The notes under the pieces were generated by a model. That model saw nothing but the letters and a program-made list of their open reading frames with translations. It made no database searches and had not been told where the DNA came from. A DNA stretch of 17,101 nt from Eimeria necatrix (Eukaryota; Apicomplexa; Conoidasida; Eucoccidiorida; Eimeriidae): positions 1 to 17,101 of the forward strand of contig NW_013651694.1 of assembly GCF_000499385.1 (NCBI RefSeq), in the 5' to 3' direction. How positions within the stretch are numbered: position 1 is the stretch's first letter; the number at the start of each line of letters is the position of its first letter. The position numbers and the translations under genes are program-made. Positions 9,020-15,717 of this stretch are shown here, piece after piece.

Positions 9020-10980
9020 GCGGCGGGTTCGCCTCCCGCGGGTGCAGCTGCGGGCGCTGATGCCCCCGGCGGACCTGCTGCTGCTGCTGCTGCTGCAGGA
9101 GACTCTTCTCCTGCTGCTGCTGCAGCGGGAGAAGAATCTGCTGCGGCTGCTGCTGCAGCGGGAGAAGAATCTCCTGCTGCTGCTGCAGCGGGAGAAGAAT
9201 TTCCTGCTGCTGCTGCTGCAGCGGGAGAAGAATCTCCTGCTGCTGCTGCTGCAGCGGGAGAAGAATCTCCTGCTGCTGCTGCTGCTGCGGGAGAAGAATC
9301 TCCTGCTGCTGCTGCTGCAGCGGGAGAAGAATCTCCTGCTGCTGCTGCTGCAGCGGGAGAAGAATCTCCTGCTGCTGCTGCTGCTGCGGGAGAAGAATCT
9401 CCTACTGCTGCTGCTGCAGCGGGAGAAGAATCTGCTGCTGCTGCTGCTGCTGCAGCGGGGGAAGAATCTGCTGCTGCTGCTGCTGCTGCAGCGGGGGAAG
9501 AATCTGCTGCTGCTGCTGCTGCTGCGTTCGAGCAGCTGATGCGCCTGCAGCTGAGGGCTAAAGACCACTGGGTAGATACAGCTGAGCCCCCCAGGGCCAC
9601 AGAAGGGGCCCCTGCGGAGTTGGTGAGAATTTATTTAATTTAATTTAAATTAAATTAATTAAAAATATATTTTAATTTAATTTAAATTAAATTAATTAAA
9701 AATATATTTTAATTTAATTTAATTCCTTCTTTAGGATGTATTTAAATTAGACTAATTCCCTAGCTGCGCACGTGCTGCTGCTGCTGCTGCTGCTGCTGTT
9801 TTGCTGCTGCTGCTGCTGCTGCTGTTTTGCTGCTGCTGCTGCTGCTGCTGTTTTGCTGCTGCTGCTGCTGCTGCTGCTGTTTTGCTGCTGCTGCTGCTGT
9901 TTTGCTGCTGCTGCTGCTGTTTTGCTGCTGCTGCTGCTGTTGCTGCTGCTGTGTTTTGTTGTTTGTTTGTAATTTGCTCACTTTTATTATTTCATTTCGG
10001 TTTATTATTTAATTTGCTTTTTGTCTTCTGGGTGTCTTTGGGTCCCGGGTGTACATACACCTCGGCGTTTTGTTTGGTGCGTTTTAATTTTTAATTTTTT
10101 TCTTTTTTCAGTTTTTGTTTTTTGCTGCTGCTGGTTTATTATTTATTCGTTTGTTTTTAATTGTTTATTATTTGCATTTAATTGTTGATTATTTGCATTT
10201 AATTGTTTATTGTTTGCTTTTAATTATTTATCATTTGTTTTTAATTGTTTATTATTTATTATCAGTTGTTTATTATTTATTATTAATTGTTTATTATTTA
10301 TTTTTAATTGTTTACTATTTACTATTAATTGTTTACTGTTTATTTTTAATTGTTTATTATTTATTATTTATTTTTAATTATTTATTATTCGTTTTTAACT
10401 GTACATTATTTATTTTTAATTGTTTATTATTTATTAGTAATTGTTTATTATTTATTTTTAACTGTTCATTATTCATTGTTAATTGTTTTTTATTCATTAT
10501 TAATCGCTTATTATTTATTTTTAAATGTTTATTATTTATTTTTAGTTGTTTATTATTTGTTTTTATTGCTTGTTATTTACTTTTAATTGTTTATTATTTA
10601 TTAAATGTCTATTGTTTATTTTTAATTGTTTATTATTTGTTTTTTATTGTTTATTATTTATTTTTGTTTGTTTGCTTTTTTGTTTGCCCATTTCTGTGGG
10701 CCCCCTTGCTGCAACCACTTCGCCTATTAACAAATTTATTATAATTAATTAATTAGTTTATTTAATTTATTGCTTATTATTTATTTATTATTTATTTATT
10801 ATTTATTATTTATTTATTATTTATTTATTATTTATTATTTGTTTGCAGCTGACAGAAGAGCAGCTGCTGATGGCCACTTCTTGGCTGGACTTGTGGCTGG
10901 GCCGCCAAGTGCCGGAGAGCGTTTCTGCGGCGGAGGACGTGAGGGGTTTTAGTCTTCGTTTTCGGGATTTTAAGAAATAA
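7161..10980 (+). CDS. Dienelactone-hydrolase-like protein, probably catalytically dead (5' partial)
   Basis: Proposed exons: about 7161-7444, 7577-7612, 8353-9622 and 10849-10980 (stop TAA). Donors are GTTGGA, GTGCTT and GTGAGA; acceptors are aaacag, tttgcag and tttgcag, all in phase. Family signs, in order: IVILLTGELKP joined to RDARVRHIADRIALSCGAAV (the strand after the substrate loop), then LVARALLWLRLQEA, then FGVGEGAAAALEFAA at the nucleophile elbow, then MRAVAANLKAPTLALFGG. In the DLH alpha/beta-hydrolase family the elbow is G-x-C-x-G and the acid follows GG-x-D-P. Here the codon at 8627 is Gly and that at 8951 is Ala, so the triad looks broken. A large poly-Ala/GEESP insert (9090-9530) separates the last strand from the C-terminal helix (LTEEQLLMATSWLDLWLG). 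Palindrome copies lie in exon 3 and in two introns. The true start is not visible. Confidence 0.6.
7445..7576 (+). other. Proposed 132-bp stopless intron, purine-rich
   Basis: Runs from GTTGGA to aaaaacag and is made of aaataaatgaaat repeats. It is a multiple of three and has no stop in the flanking frame, so retention would insert 44 Asn/Ile/Glu/Lys-rich residues without breaking the protein. Confidence 0.5.
7687..7800 (+). repeat. Tandem duplication of a 57-bp AT-rich unit
   Basis: Units 7687-7743 and 7744-7800 are identical but for one base (ggatttt versus gggtttt). Each unit also holds an inverted pair, ttaaaggg and ccctttaa, that could fold back. Lies in the intron 7613-8352. Confidence 0.9.
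7969..7982. repeat. Dispersed palindrome GGTGTACGTACACC (exact)
   Basis: Exact copy, extended by one base pair to AGGTGTACGTACACCT. It lies in the intron 7613-8352 of the hydrolase-like gene, next to a small GC-rich island. Confidence 0.9.
8217..8338 (+). repeat. (TTAA)n then (TTTA)n tract before an acceptor
   Basis: Pure TAAT repeat to about 8278, then TTTA repeat to 8338, directly upstream of the acceptor tttgcag at 8352. It may serve as the polypyrimidine-like part of this intron. Confidence 0.9.
8756..8769. repeat. Palindrome GGTGTACGTACACG in coding sequence
   Basis: 13 of 14 match inside exon 3 of the hydrolase-like gene, read in frame as PGVRTR. It directly precedes the GGGGCCCC tract. 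Confidence 0.85.
8776..8836 (+). repeat. GGGGCCCC tract in coding sequence
   Basis: Repeated ggggccccca units, in frame encoding a collagen-like GGPPGGPQGPP stretch of the hydrolase-like protein. Confidence 0.85.
8973..8986. repeat. Palindrome variant GGTGTACAGACACC in coding sequence
   Basis: 12 of 14 match, in frame as VGCTDTP, directly before a GCA tract in exon 3 of the hydrolase-like gene. Confidence 0.75.
9090..9530 (+). repeat. Coding minisatellite, about 13 units of 30-36 bp (GEESP + Ala run)
   Basis: Each unit is a GCT/GCA run plus gcgggagaagaatct. In the gene frame it encodes five to eight Ala and GEESP, with variants GDSSP, GEEFP and GEESA. Other frames on both strands also stay open, which explains several long overlapping ORFs here. 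Confidence 0.9.
9771..9955 (+). repeat. Higher-order (CTG)n-TTTTG array
   Basis: Blocks of five to eight CTG triplets separated by a regular ttttg spacer, seven or so blocks. The spacer shifts the triplet frame each time, so no frame encodes one homopolymer throughout. Confidence 0.9.
10048..10061. repeat. Dispersed palindrome GGTGTACATACACC
   Basis: 13 of 14 match (CpG to CpA at the centre), in the intron 9623-10848. Confidence 0.8.
10140..10680 (+). repeat. TTTAATTGTTTATTATTTATT-type minisatellite
   Basis: Degenerate units of about 21-30 bp built from ttaattgtttattattt, spanning some 540 bp. The long Tyr/Leu/Ile ORF over it is a shadow. Confidence 0.85.
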
Positions 10981-11110
10981 ATGAAAAATAAAACGAAATA
11001 AAACAAAATAAAACAAAATAAAACAAAATAAAACAACAAATTACAATTAAAACAATTCAAACGCTCCAAATAGACCCAAAAACGAGCCCAAACCGACACA
11101 GAAAACTCCC

Positions 11111-11193
11111 TCTCTTGAGGTGTACGTACACCTCAAGGTGTACGTACACTTGAGGTGTACGTACACTTGAGGTGTACGTACACCTCAAGAGAA
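11111..11193. repeat. Four-copy tandem cluster of the 14-bp palindrome
   Basis: Copies start at 11119, 11137, 11154 and 11171. The outer two are exact GGTGTACGTACACC and the inner two end in ACACT. Spacers are tca or tga-type, giving an 18-, 17- and 17-bp period. The outermost copies with flanks (tctcttgagg at the left, cctcaagaga at the right) are perfect inverted complements, so the whole block is one nested inverted repeat. Confidence 0.95.
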
Positions 11194-11390
11194 GAGACTT
11201 TTGCTTCTTTTGATTCTTGAAGCTGCTCTTTATTAATTTGTTTTCAAAGTAAAAGCTCCGAATGATATGTAATGTATATAATATATATTATATAAATGCT
11301 TATTTGTTCATCTATATACTTTTATTCTTAAATTAGTTCTTTATTTGACTTTCAATAAGGGCCTTCATCAGCTTAGAAAACTGAACTAGA

Positions 11391-11422
<32 letters not shown>

Positions 11423-11592
11423 TGCTGCTCCTGTACGCAGCAGCAACTATAGACAAGAGCCTAATGAGCTCTATCTTGCTGCCTGTCGCAATTGAAAGCA
11501 TATTGTTTTTTTAAATTTAATTTTTAATTAATTAAAAATTACGATTAAAGTGAGAGTGGTTCTTAAAACACGGAAAAACGAACAAGGCACCG

Positions 11593-11606
11593 TGTGTACG
11601 TACAGC
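11593..11606. repeat. Palindrome variant TGTGTACGTACAGC
   Basis: 12 of 14 match, keeping the full GTGTACGTACA core, in the convergent spacer. Confidence 0.7.
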
Positions 11607-11752
11607 TGATGAGGCTCCGCCCATTTGTGGGAATTTTAAATCTAGTTTCGAACTTCAAATGAATAAATTAAATAATTTTTCTAAAATAAAACATTTAATT
11701 GGTTTAAAACTTGTTTTTGTCCCGGAGTAGCTGCTGCTGCAGCACCGGCGGA

Positions 11753-11766
11753 GCTGTACGTACACC
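11753..11766. repeat. Palindrome variant GCTGTACGTACACC
   Basis: 13 of 14 match, followed after tcga by a further half-site GGTGTCTGCG. Confidence 0.8.
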
Positions 11767-11914
11767 TCGAGGTGTCTGCGTGGCTCGGCCAGAAAAGAAG
11801 CCAAAGAGTTTATTTTGTCCTCAAATATAACCACAAGATATATTTTTAATTAATATTTTTGATTTGTTTTTTATTTATTGCAAAAAAACGGATGAAATCG
11901 ACCGGATAGGTTCC

Positions 11915-11928
11915 AGTGTATGTACACC
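11915..11928. repeat. Palindrome variant AGTGTATGTACACC
   Basis: 12 of 14 match; the central CpG reads TpG. Lies about 160 bp beyond the stop of the membrane-protein gene. Confidence 0.7.
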
Positions 11929-12090
11929 TCGACGCCACTAAGTGCTGCTGCAGTGACACCCGAATGCATTCTCCTCAAAACCAATTTTGCTGCTCTTTTC
12001 TCTCTTTTTAAAATATCTCTCTTTTTAAAATATATAATTAATAAAATAAAACGAATAAAGTGGCGGAGTTCATCTGCCACGCGCAGTGAC

Positions 12091-12694
12091 TCAGCAAACG
12101 CATCCCTGCTGCTGCAGCTGCTGCTGTTGCTGCTGCGTCTTTTGTAATTGTTGTTGCTGCTGCTGCTGCTCCTGTTCCTGCGTCTGTTGCTGCTGCTGCT
12201 GCTCCTGTTCCTGCGTCTGTTGCTGCTGCTGCTGGTGCTGCTGCTGCTGCTGCTGTAGGTTGTCCTCGTTAGTGGTTGCTGATCCTGATAGGTCTGTCTT
12301 TGCCGTGGCACTTTCCAGGCAGGAAGAATGGTGCTGCTGCTGCTTGCTGCTGCTGCTTCTGCTGCTGCCGCTATTGCTATTGGATTTGCTGCTGCTGCTG
12401 CTGCTGCTGTTGCTGCCGAAGTCTGATTTTGCTGCACCGTACTAGTCCATTTCGTTATCAGAATTGAAGCAGGAAGAAAACTCCGCAGCAGCAGCAGCAG
12501 CTGCTGCTGCTGCTGCTGCTTCCTCTATGCTGCTGCTGCTGCTGCCTCCGCGGCAGCCAGCAGCAGCAACTACAGGAAGTCCATCTTCTTCTTCGCTGCA
12601 GAAATCTGAGCTGCAAACCCGAGGTGTACGTACACCTGATTCACAATTAAAAGGACTTTCCGGCGAGCTCTGAACGCCCACAAAAGCCCCACCA

Positions 12695-12756
<62 letters not shown>

Positions 12757-13114
12757 GGGGCTCAGCTCTTCGCAGTCCTCAAGGGCCCCCTGCACTGCAA
12801 CAGCAACAAGAGGAGCTTTTTCTTCTTTTTGAGCTTCTCCGAAATTGTTTTTAAAAAGAATAAAAGAGCAGCAGCTAAGGAGGCAGCAGAGGGAAGCAGC
12901 AGCAGCAGAAAGGCTGAAGGAGGCGCAGGCGAGCGGCAGCAGCAGCAGCAGCAGCTGCTGCTGCTGCAGCAGCAGCTGCTGCTGCTGCTGCTGCAGCACA
13001 CCCGGAATCAGCACATAGTCGCAAGCTGCTGTAAAGTCCAAAAATGCTGCAACAGCCCACGCCCCAGCCAGAGCCACGAGGCGCCCCTTGTCGGTCTTTG
13101 CTGCTGCAGATCTC

Positions 13115-13148
<34 letters not shown>

Positions 13149-13304
13149 GCAGCAGCAGCAGCATGCTGGCAGCACACAGGGCAGGCACAGCAGCACTGAA
13201 GCAGCGCAGGTAAAGACGCACAAGAGAAAGCAAAACGGAAATGACAGAAGCTGTCACTGCTGCTGCTCGGAGGCTGCGCAGTCGTGCTGCAGAGGGCAGC
13301 CGCA

Positions 13305-13357
<53 letters not shown>

Positions 13358-13467
13358 TGCAGCAGCAGCTTGAACTGCTGCTCCGCAGGCAGGGCCCTCA
13401 TGGAGGCCGAGAGGGTCTGAAGGTCCCAGCTCGGCTCATAGAGCCAATACTGCGACAGCAGACTCAT
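12091..13467 (-). CDS. Predicted four-span membrane protein with long Q/S-rich tail
   Basis: Family not recognised. From ATG 13467 the frame begins MSLLSQYWLYEPSWDLQTLS and then has a poly-Q run. Four hydrophobic segments follow: AAVTASVISVLLSLVRLYL; FSAAVPALCAASMLLLL; a third around LVALAGAWAVAAFLDFTAAC; and a fourth around PLACASFSLSAAAASLCCLL. Poly-S and Q/L runs separate them. After a poly-Ala run comes an acidic section (SSDFCSEEEDGLP). The frame meets TAG at 12444-12442, giving 341 aa. Past it, the same frame stays open for 116 more codons (YGAAKSDFGSN, then HHSSCLESATAKTDLSGSAT, then a long Q/E-rich run) to TGA 12093-12091. A GT..AG intron from 12573 to 12442 (132 bp) would remove the TAG and keep phase, giving 414 aa. 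Exact palindrome copy at 12623 is coding (SGVRTPRV). Confidence 0.6.
12442..12573 (-). other. Proposed 132-bp intron ending at the in-frame TAG
   Basis: Minus strand: donor CCT|GTAGTT, a CAG-rich body, then a pyrimidine-rich stretch with ttctgataac (branch-point-like) and the acceptor ggactag. Splicing joins GLP to YGAAKSD in frame. If it is not used, the protein ends EMD at this TAG. Confidence 0.45.
12623..12636. repeat. Dispersed palindrome GGTGTACGTACACC (exact) in coding sequence
   Basis: Exact copy, extended to AGGTGTACGTACACCT, inside the membrane-protein ORF, where it encodes GVRTP. Confidence 0.9.
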
Positions 13468-13497
13468 GGCGCATAATTAGCTGCTGAAAACGAATAA

Positions 13498-13499
13498 AA

Positions 13500-13557
<58 letters not shown>

Positions 13558-13597
13558 CTGCTGTTGATGCTGCTGCTGCTGCTGTTGCTGCTGTTGA

Positions 13598-13635
<38 letters not shown>

Positions 13636-13650
13636 CGGCTGCTGCTGGGC
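13498..13650 (-). repeat. (CAG)n tract 5' of the membrane-protein gene
   Basis: About 150 bp of CTG with GTT and GAT interruptions on the plus strand. On the minus strand it reads CAG/CAA/CAT, that is poly-Q with His, ending about 30 bp before the ATG at 13467. It could be 5' UTR, or the tail of the upstream island gene. Confidence 0.8.
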
Positions 13651-13659
13651 CACGACAGA

Positions 13660-14240
13660 AGACACGCGCGATCCGGCGTCTAAATCCCTTAATTTGGAAT
13701 AAATTGGTTTTAAAAGTATTTTTAAAATTTGAATTTGTTGAATTTTGTTTGTTTTGAAGAGCAGCAAAGCGCAGTTCATCTAGCTGCAGCTCTCTGCGCG
13801 GGAGTCACCGAGCGCAGCGGCGAGCCCGTTCAAGTGAGGCGATCTGGCGTTTAAATCCGGTTAAAAAGGAGAAAAAAGTTGTTCAAATAAAAGCAATAAA
13901 GTTTAATTGACATAATTTTTGTTTTTTTCCGTTGAAGGGCCTTTTATTTCTGTCTTTGCGCGAAGATCGCACGAGAGAGCTCTGCGGCGCGCGCGGCTGG
14001 CTGGCCATTCCACCGAGAAGAAAGCTGAAAACTCCGAAGCAGAAAAGTCTACGCAAATATTTGTTTAATATTTATAAATAATAAATAAATATTCATCTTC
14101 AAAAGAGAAACAGATCCGAAATGCTGCAGTGTATCCCGAGTGAGAGGCGCAGCAGCACAAGGCACAAGTCGGCGGCGGCCGCTGCTGGCCAGCCGTCGCC
14201 AGCGAGAAGATCTTTCCCCAGAAAGCCCCCCGTGCGCCAT
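13660..14240 (-). CDS. Tentative multi-exon gene, unresolved 3' end
   Basis: Not recognised. ATG at 14240 in the context gcaaaaaATGGCG. A phase-consistent path is 14240-14112 (MAHGGLSGERSSRWRRLASS onward, donor GTTTCT), 14048-14014 (TFLLRSFQLSS, donor GTGGAA), then an exon from 13793 (acceptor cgcgcag, beginning ELQLDELRFAALQNK). The last exon runs on into AT-rich sequence and then the CAG tract, so its end is unclear. The plus strand also has open islands here with plausible splice signs (13787-13833, 13964-14068, 14112-14250), so even the strand is uncertain. Confidence 0.3.
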
Positions 14241-14325
14241 TTTTTGCATTTAAATTAAATATAATTCAAATTAAATTTAATTTCAATTTCAAAGACTTTC
14301 ATTTTTTGTTTGGTTTTGCATTTAC

Positions 14326-14391
14326 AGGCCAAGCCTGCGCAGAGCTGCTGCGTGAGCGCTCTTCTGCGCGAGCACTTCGTCGATTTCATGC
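14326..14391 (-). other. Isolated exon-like island
   Basis: Minus-strand acceptor gtttcctgtgcag followed by HEIDEVLAQKSAHAAALRRL, then GL and TAA. It looks like a terminal exon, or, through the GTAAAT donor just before the stop, an internal one. A plus-strand reading (acceptor gcatttacag, AKPAQSCCVSALLREHF) competes. It cannot be phased with the 14488-14780 model. Confidence 0.35.
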
Positions 14392-14487
14392 TGCACAGGA
14401 AACGAACTTTTCCAGTTTTTATTCAATTGAAATAAATAATTGTTTTATTTAAATAAATACTTTCAATGTAAATAAATAGCAGTACAA

Positions 14488-14780
14488 TTAAATGCGTTTT
14501 TCTTCGAGTTTCCGCGACATCAGCCCAGTCGGCGGTGTCACCCGCAATCCGCAACGCTCGAAACGCCCATTTGGACTCATACAGCAAATTAAACGCCGTT
14601 TTCCAGTTTTTATCTTCCAATTAACTTTTAAATTCAAAATTAGAACTTTTCAGAAGTCTTTTCGCACAAAAAGCTCCAATTTAACTCCAATTTAGCGAGA
14701 GATCTGAAACGCCGGCAGTGTGCAGCCTGGGGTGTCTGTGCAGCTCCTGCCTCGGGCCCCGGCAGCCGAAACCGGGACAT
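14488..14780 (-). CDS. Tentative two-exon 60-aa protein
   Basis: Not recognised. Exon 1 is 14780-14686, ATG in context ctcaaATGTCC, MSRFRLPGPEAGAAQTPQAA then a basic stretch HCRRFRSLAKL, donor GTTAAA. Exon 2 is 14575-14488, acceptor gctgtatgag, reading PNGRFERCGLRVTPPTGLMS then RKLEEKRI and TAA. Phase agrees (GA+T gives Asp). The product would be basic and small. A competing frame through exon 2 (SKWAFRALRIAGDTADWADV) is equally protein-like but finds no phase-0 donor in exon 1. Confidence 0.35.
14731..14744. repeat. Degenerate palindrome GGTGTCTGTGCAGC
   Basis: 10 of 14 match, in the proposed first exon of the 60-aa gene. It could be chance. Confidence 0.35.
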
Positions 14781-14899
14781 TTGAGCTTTAAAAGATCTTT
14801 TTCTTTTCCTAAATTGAATTTAAAAGATTAATTTAATGCATTTAGAGAAAGTTTACTCAAAAACGTCGGCAGCAGGCCCGCAGACCTGCGCAGTTGCCC

Positions 14900-15009
14900 C
14901 TAAGTGGGAAGCTCTTTGTCTTTAACTGCGTTGGCCCCAGAAGCGGCAGTTTTCTCCAGCCCCAGTGAGAGCTGCTGCTGCTGCTTCCTCTGCCTGTTCT
15001 GCTGCTGCT

Positions 15010-15012
<3 letters not shown>
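14900..15012 (-). other. Exon-like island downstream of the WD40 gene
   Basis: The minus-strand frame reads a Q/R/K-rich start, then LSLGLEKTAASGANAVKDKE and a stop TAG at 14902-14900. It follows the CAG tract at 15008-15049. It might be an alternative 3' exon of the WD40 gene, or 3' UTR. No donor was found to connect it. Confidence 0.3.
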
Positions 15013-15049
<37 letters not shown>

Positions 15050-15371
15050 TCAGAGCTGCCGCCACAACTTCACTGTGCCATCTGTTGCTGCTGTGCAAAG
15101 CCGCTGCGACAGCAAATCGCTTTTGACTACAAGTGCTGGGGCCTCATGGGCTTTCCCATGGACCCCTTCTTGAAGGGCCCCCAGAAACCGGGGGGCCCCC
15201 CGGGGGGCCCCCCGGGGGGCCCCCCCCTTGCTGCTGCTAAGACATCCCAGAAATATATGCAGCCGTCTTCGCTGCCGCTAACAACGTAAGGAAAGAGGGG
15301 CTGGAGATTATTATTTTTGGATTTGAATTTGGAGTTTTGGAGAGTCTCGAGGAGTTCATCGAAGGCCCTTT

Positions 15372-15415
<44 letters not shown>

Positions 15416-15666
15416 AGCTGGAGGGGCGCGTCGGGGTCCGCTGCTGCTGCTGCTGCTGCAGCAAACAGCCCCGCTGCTGCGCCCGGAGGCGGCAGCGGGA
15501 GAGCAGCAGCAAAGAAGCAACTTTGCATGCGAAAAGCCCCACAAGAAGAATGCAAGTGACCCCAAAACGCATGCAAAGTTTCCCCCGAGGTCACTTCCGC
15601 CAGCCGCAGGCTCGCGTCCACGCAAGACAGCAGCAGCAAAGTCTCCTCCGCAGACAAAGACATGCT

Positions 15667-15717
<51 letters not shown>

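Larger units (their letters stand above)
9623..10848 (+). other. 1.2-kb intron of the hydrolase-like gene, all repeats
   Basis: From donor GTGAGA to acceptor tttgcag. In order it holds: two tandem copies of an AT-rich unit of about 40 bp ending aaaaatatatttt (about 9637-9715); a (CTG)n-TTTTG array (9771-9955); a palindrome copy; a long TTTATTATTTATTTTTAATTG-type array (about 10140-10680); and a TTTA/TTA tract. No gene within. Confidence 0.7.
10981..12090. other. Convergent spacer between hydrolase-like gene and membrane-protein gene
   Basis: Starts with A-rich aaataaaac repeats that offer many AATAAA-like signals. It then holds a four-copy palindrome cluster, a CTG run (11391-11418), and three more palindrome copies. 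A minus-strand island at 11785-11695 has an acceptor-like ccacgcag and reads TPRGVRTAPPVLQQQLLRDK to a stop; it might be a terminal exon but I could not link it to anything. Confidence 0.5.

Noticed and set aside
8391..9600. Long minus-strand and alternate plus-strand ORFs over the hydrolase exon
   Set aside because: They arise because GCT/CAG triplets and GEESP units keep several frames open. Only one frame carries hydrolase-like motifs and joins upstream and downstream exons in phase.
10115..10752. 209-aa Tyr/Leu/Ile ORF
   Set aside because: Shadow of an AT-rich minisatellite within an intron.
11871..12437. 188-aa minus-strand ORF rich in Ser/Arg/Asn
   Set aside because: The neighbouring frame, continuous with the membrane-protein gene, is more protein-like and places CAG repeats as poly-Q.
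13665..13862. Similar 19-mers gatccggcgtctaaatccc and gatctggcgtttaaatccg as a regulatory repeat
   Set aside because: Only two clear copies; similarity may reflect chance or an old duplication.
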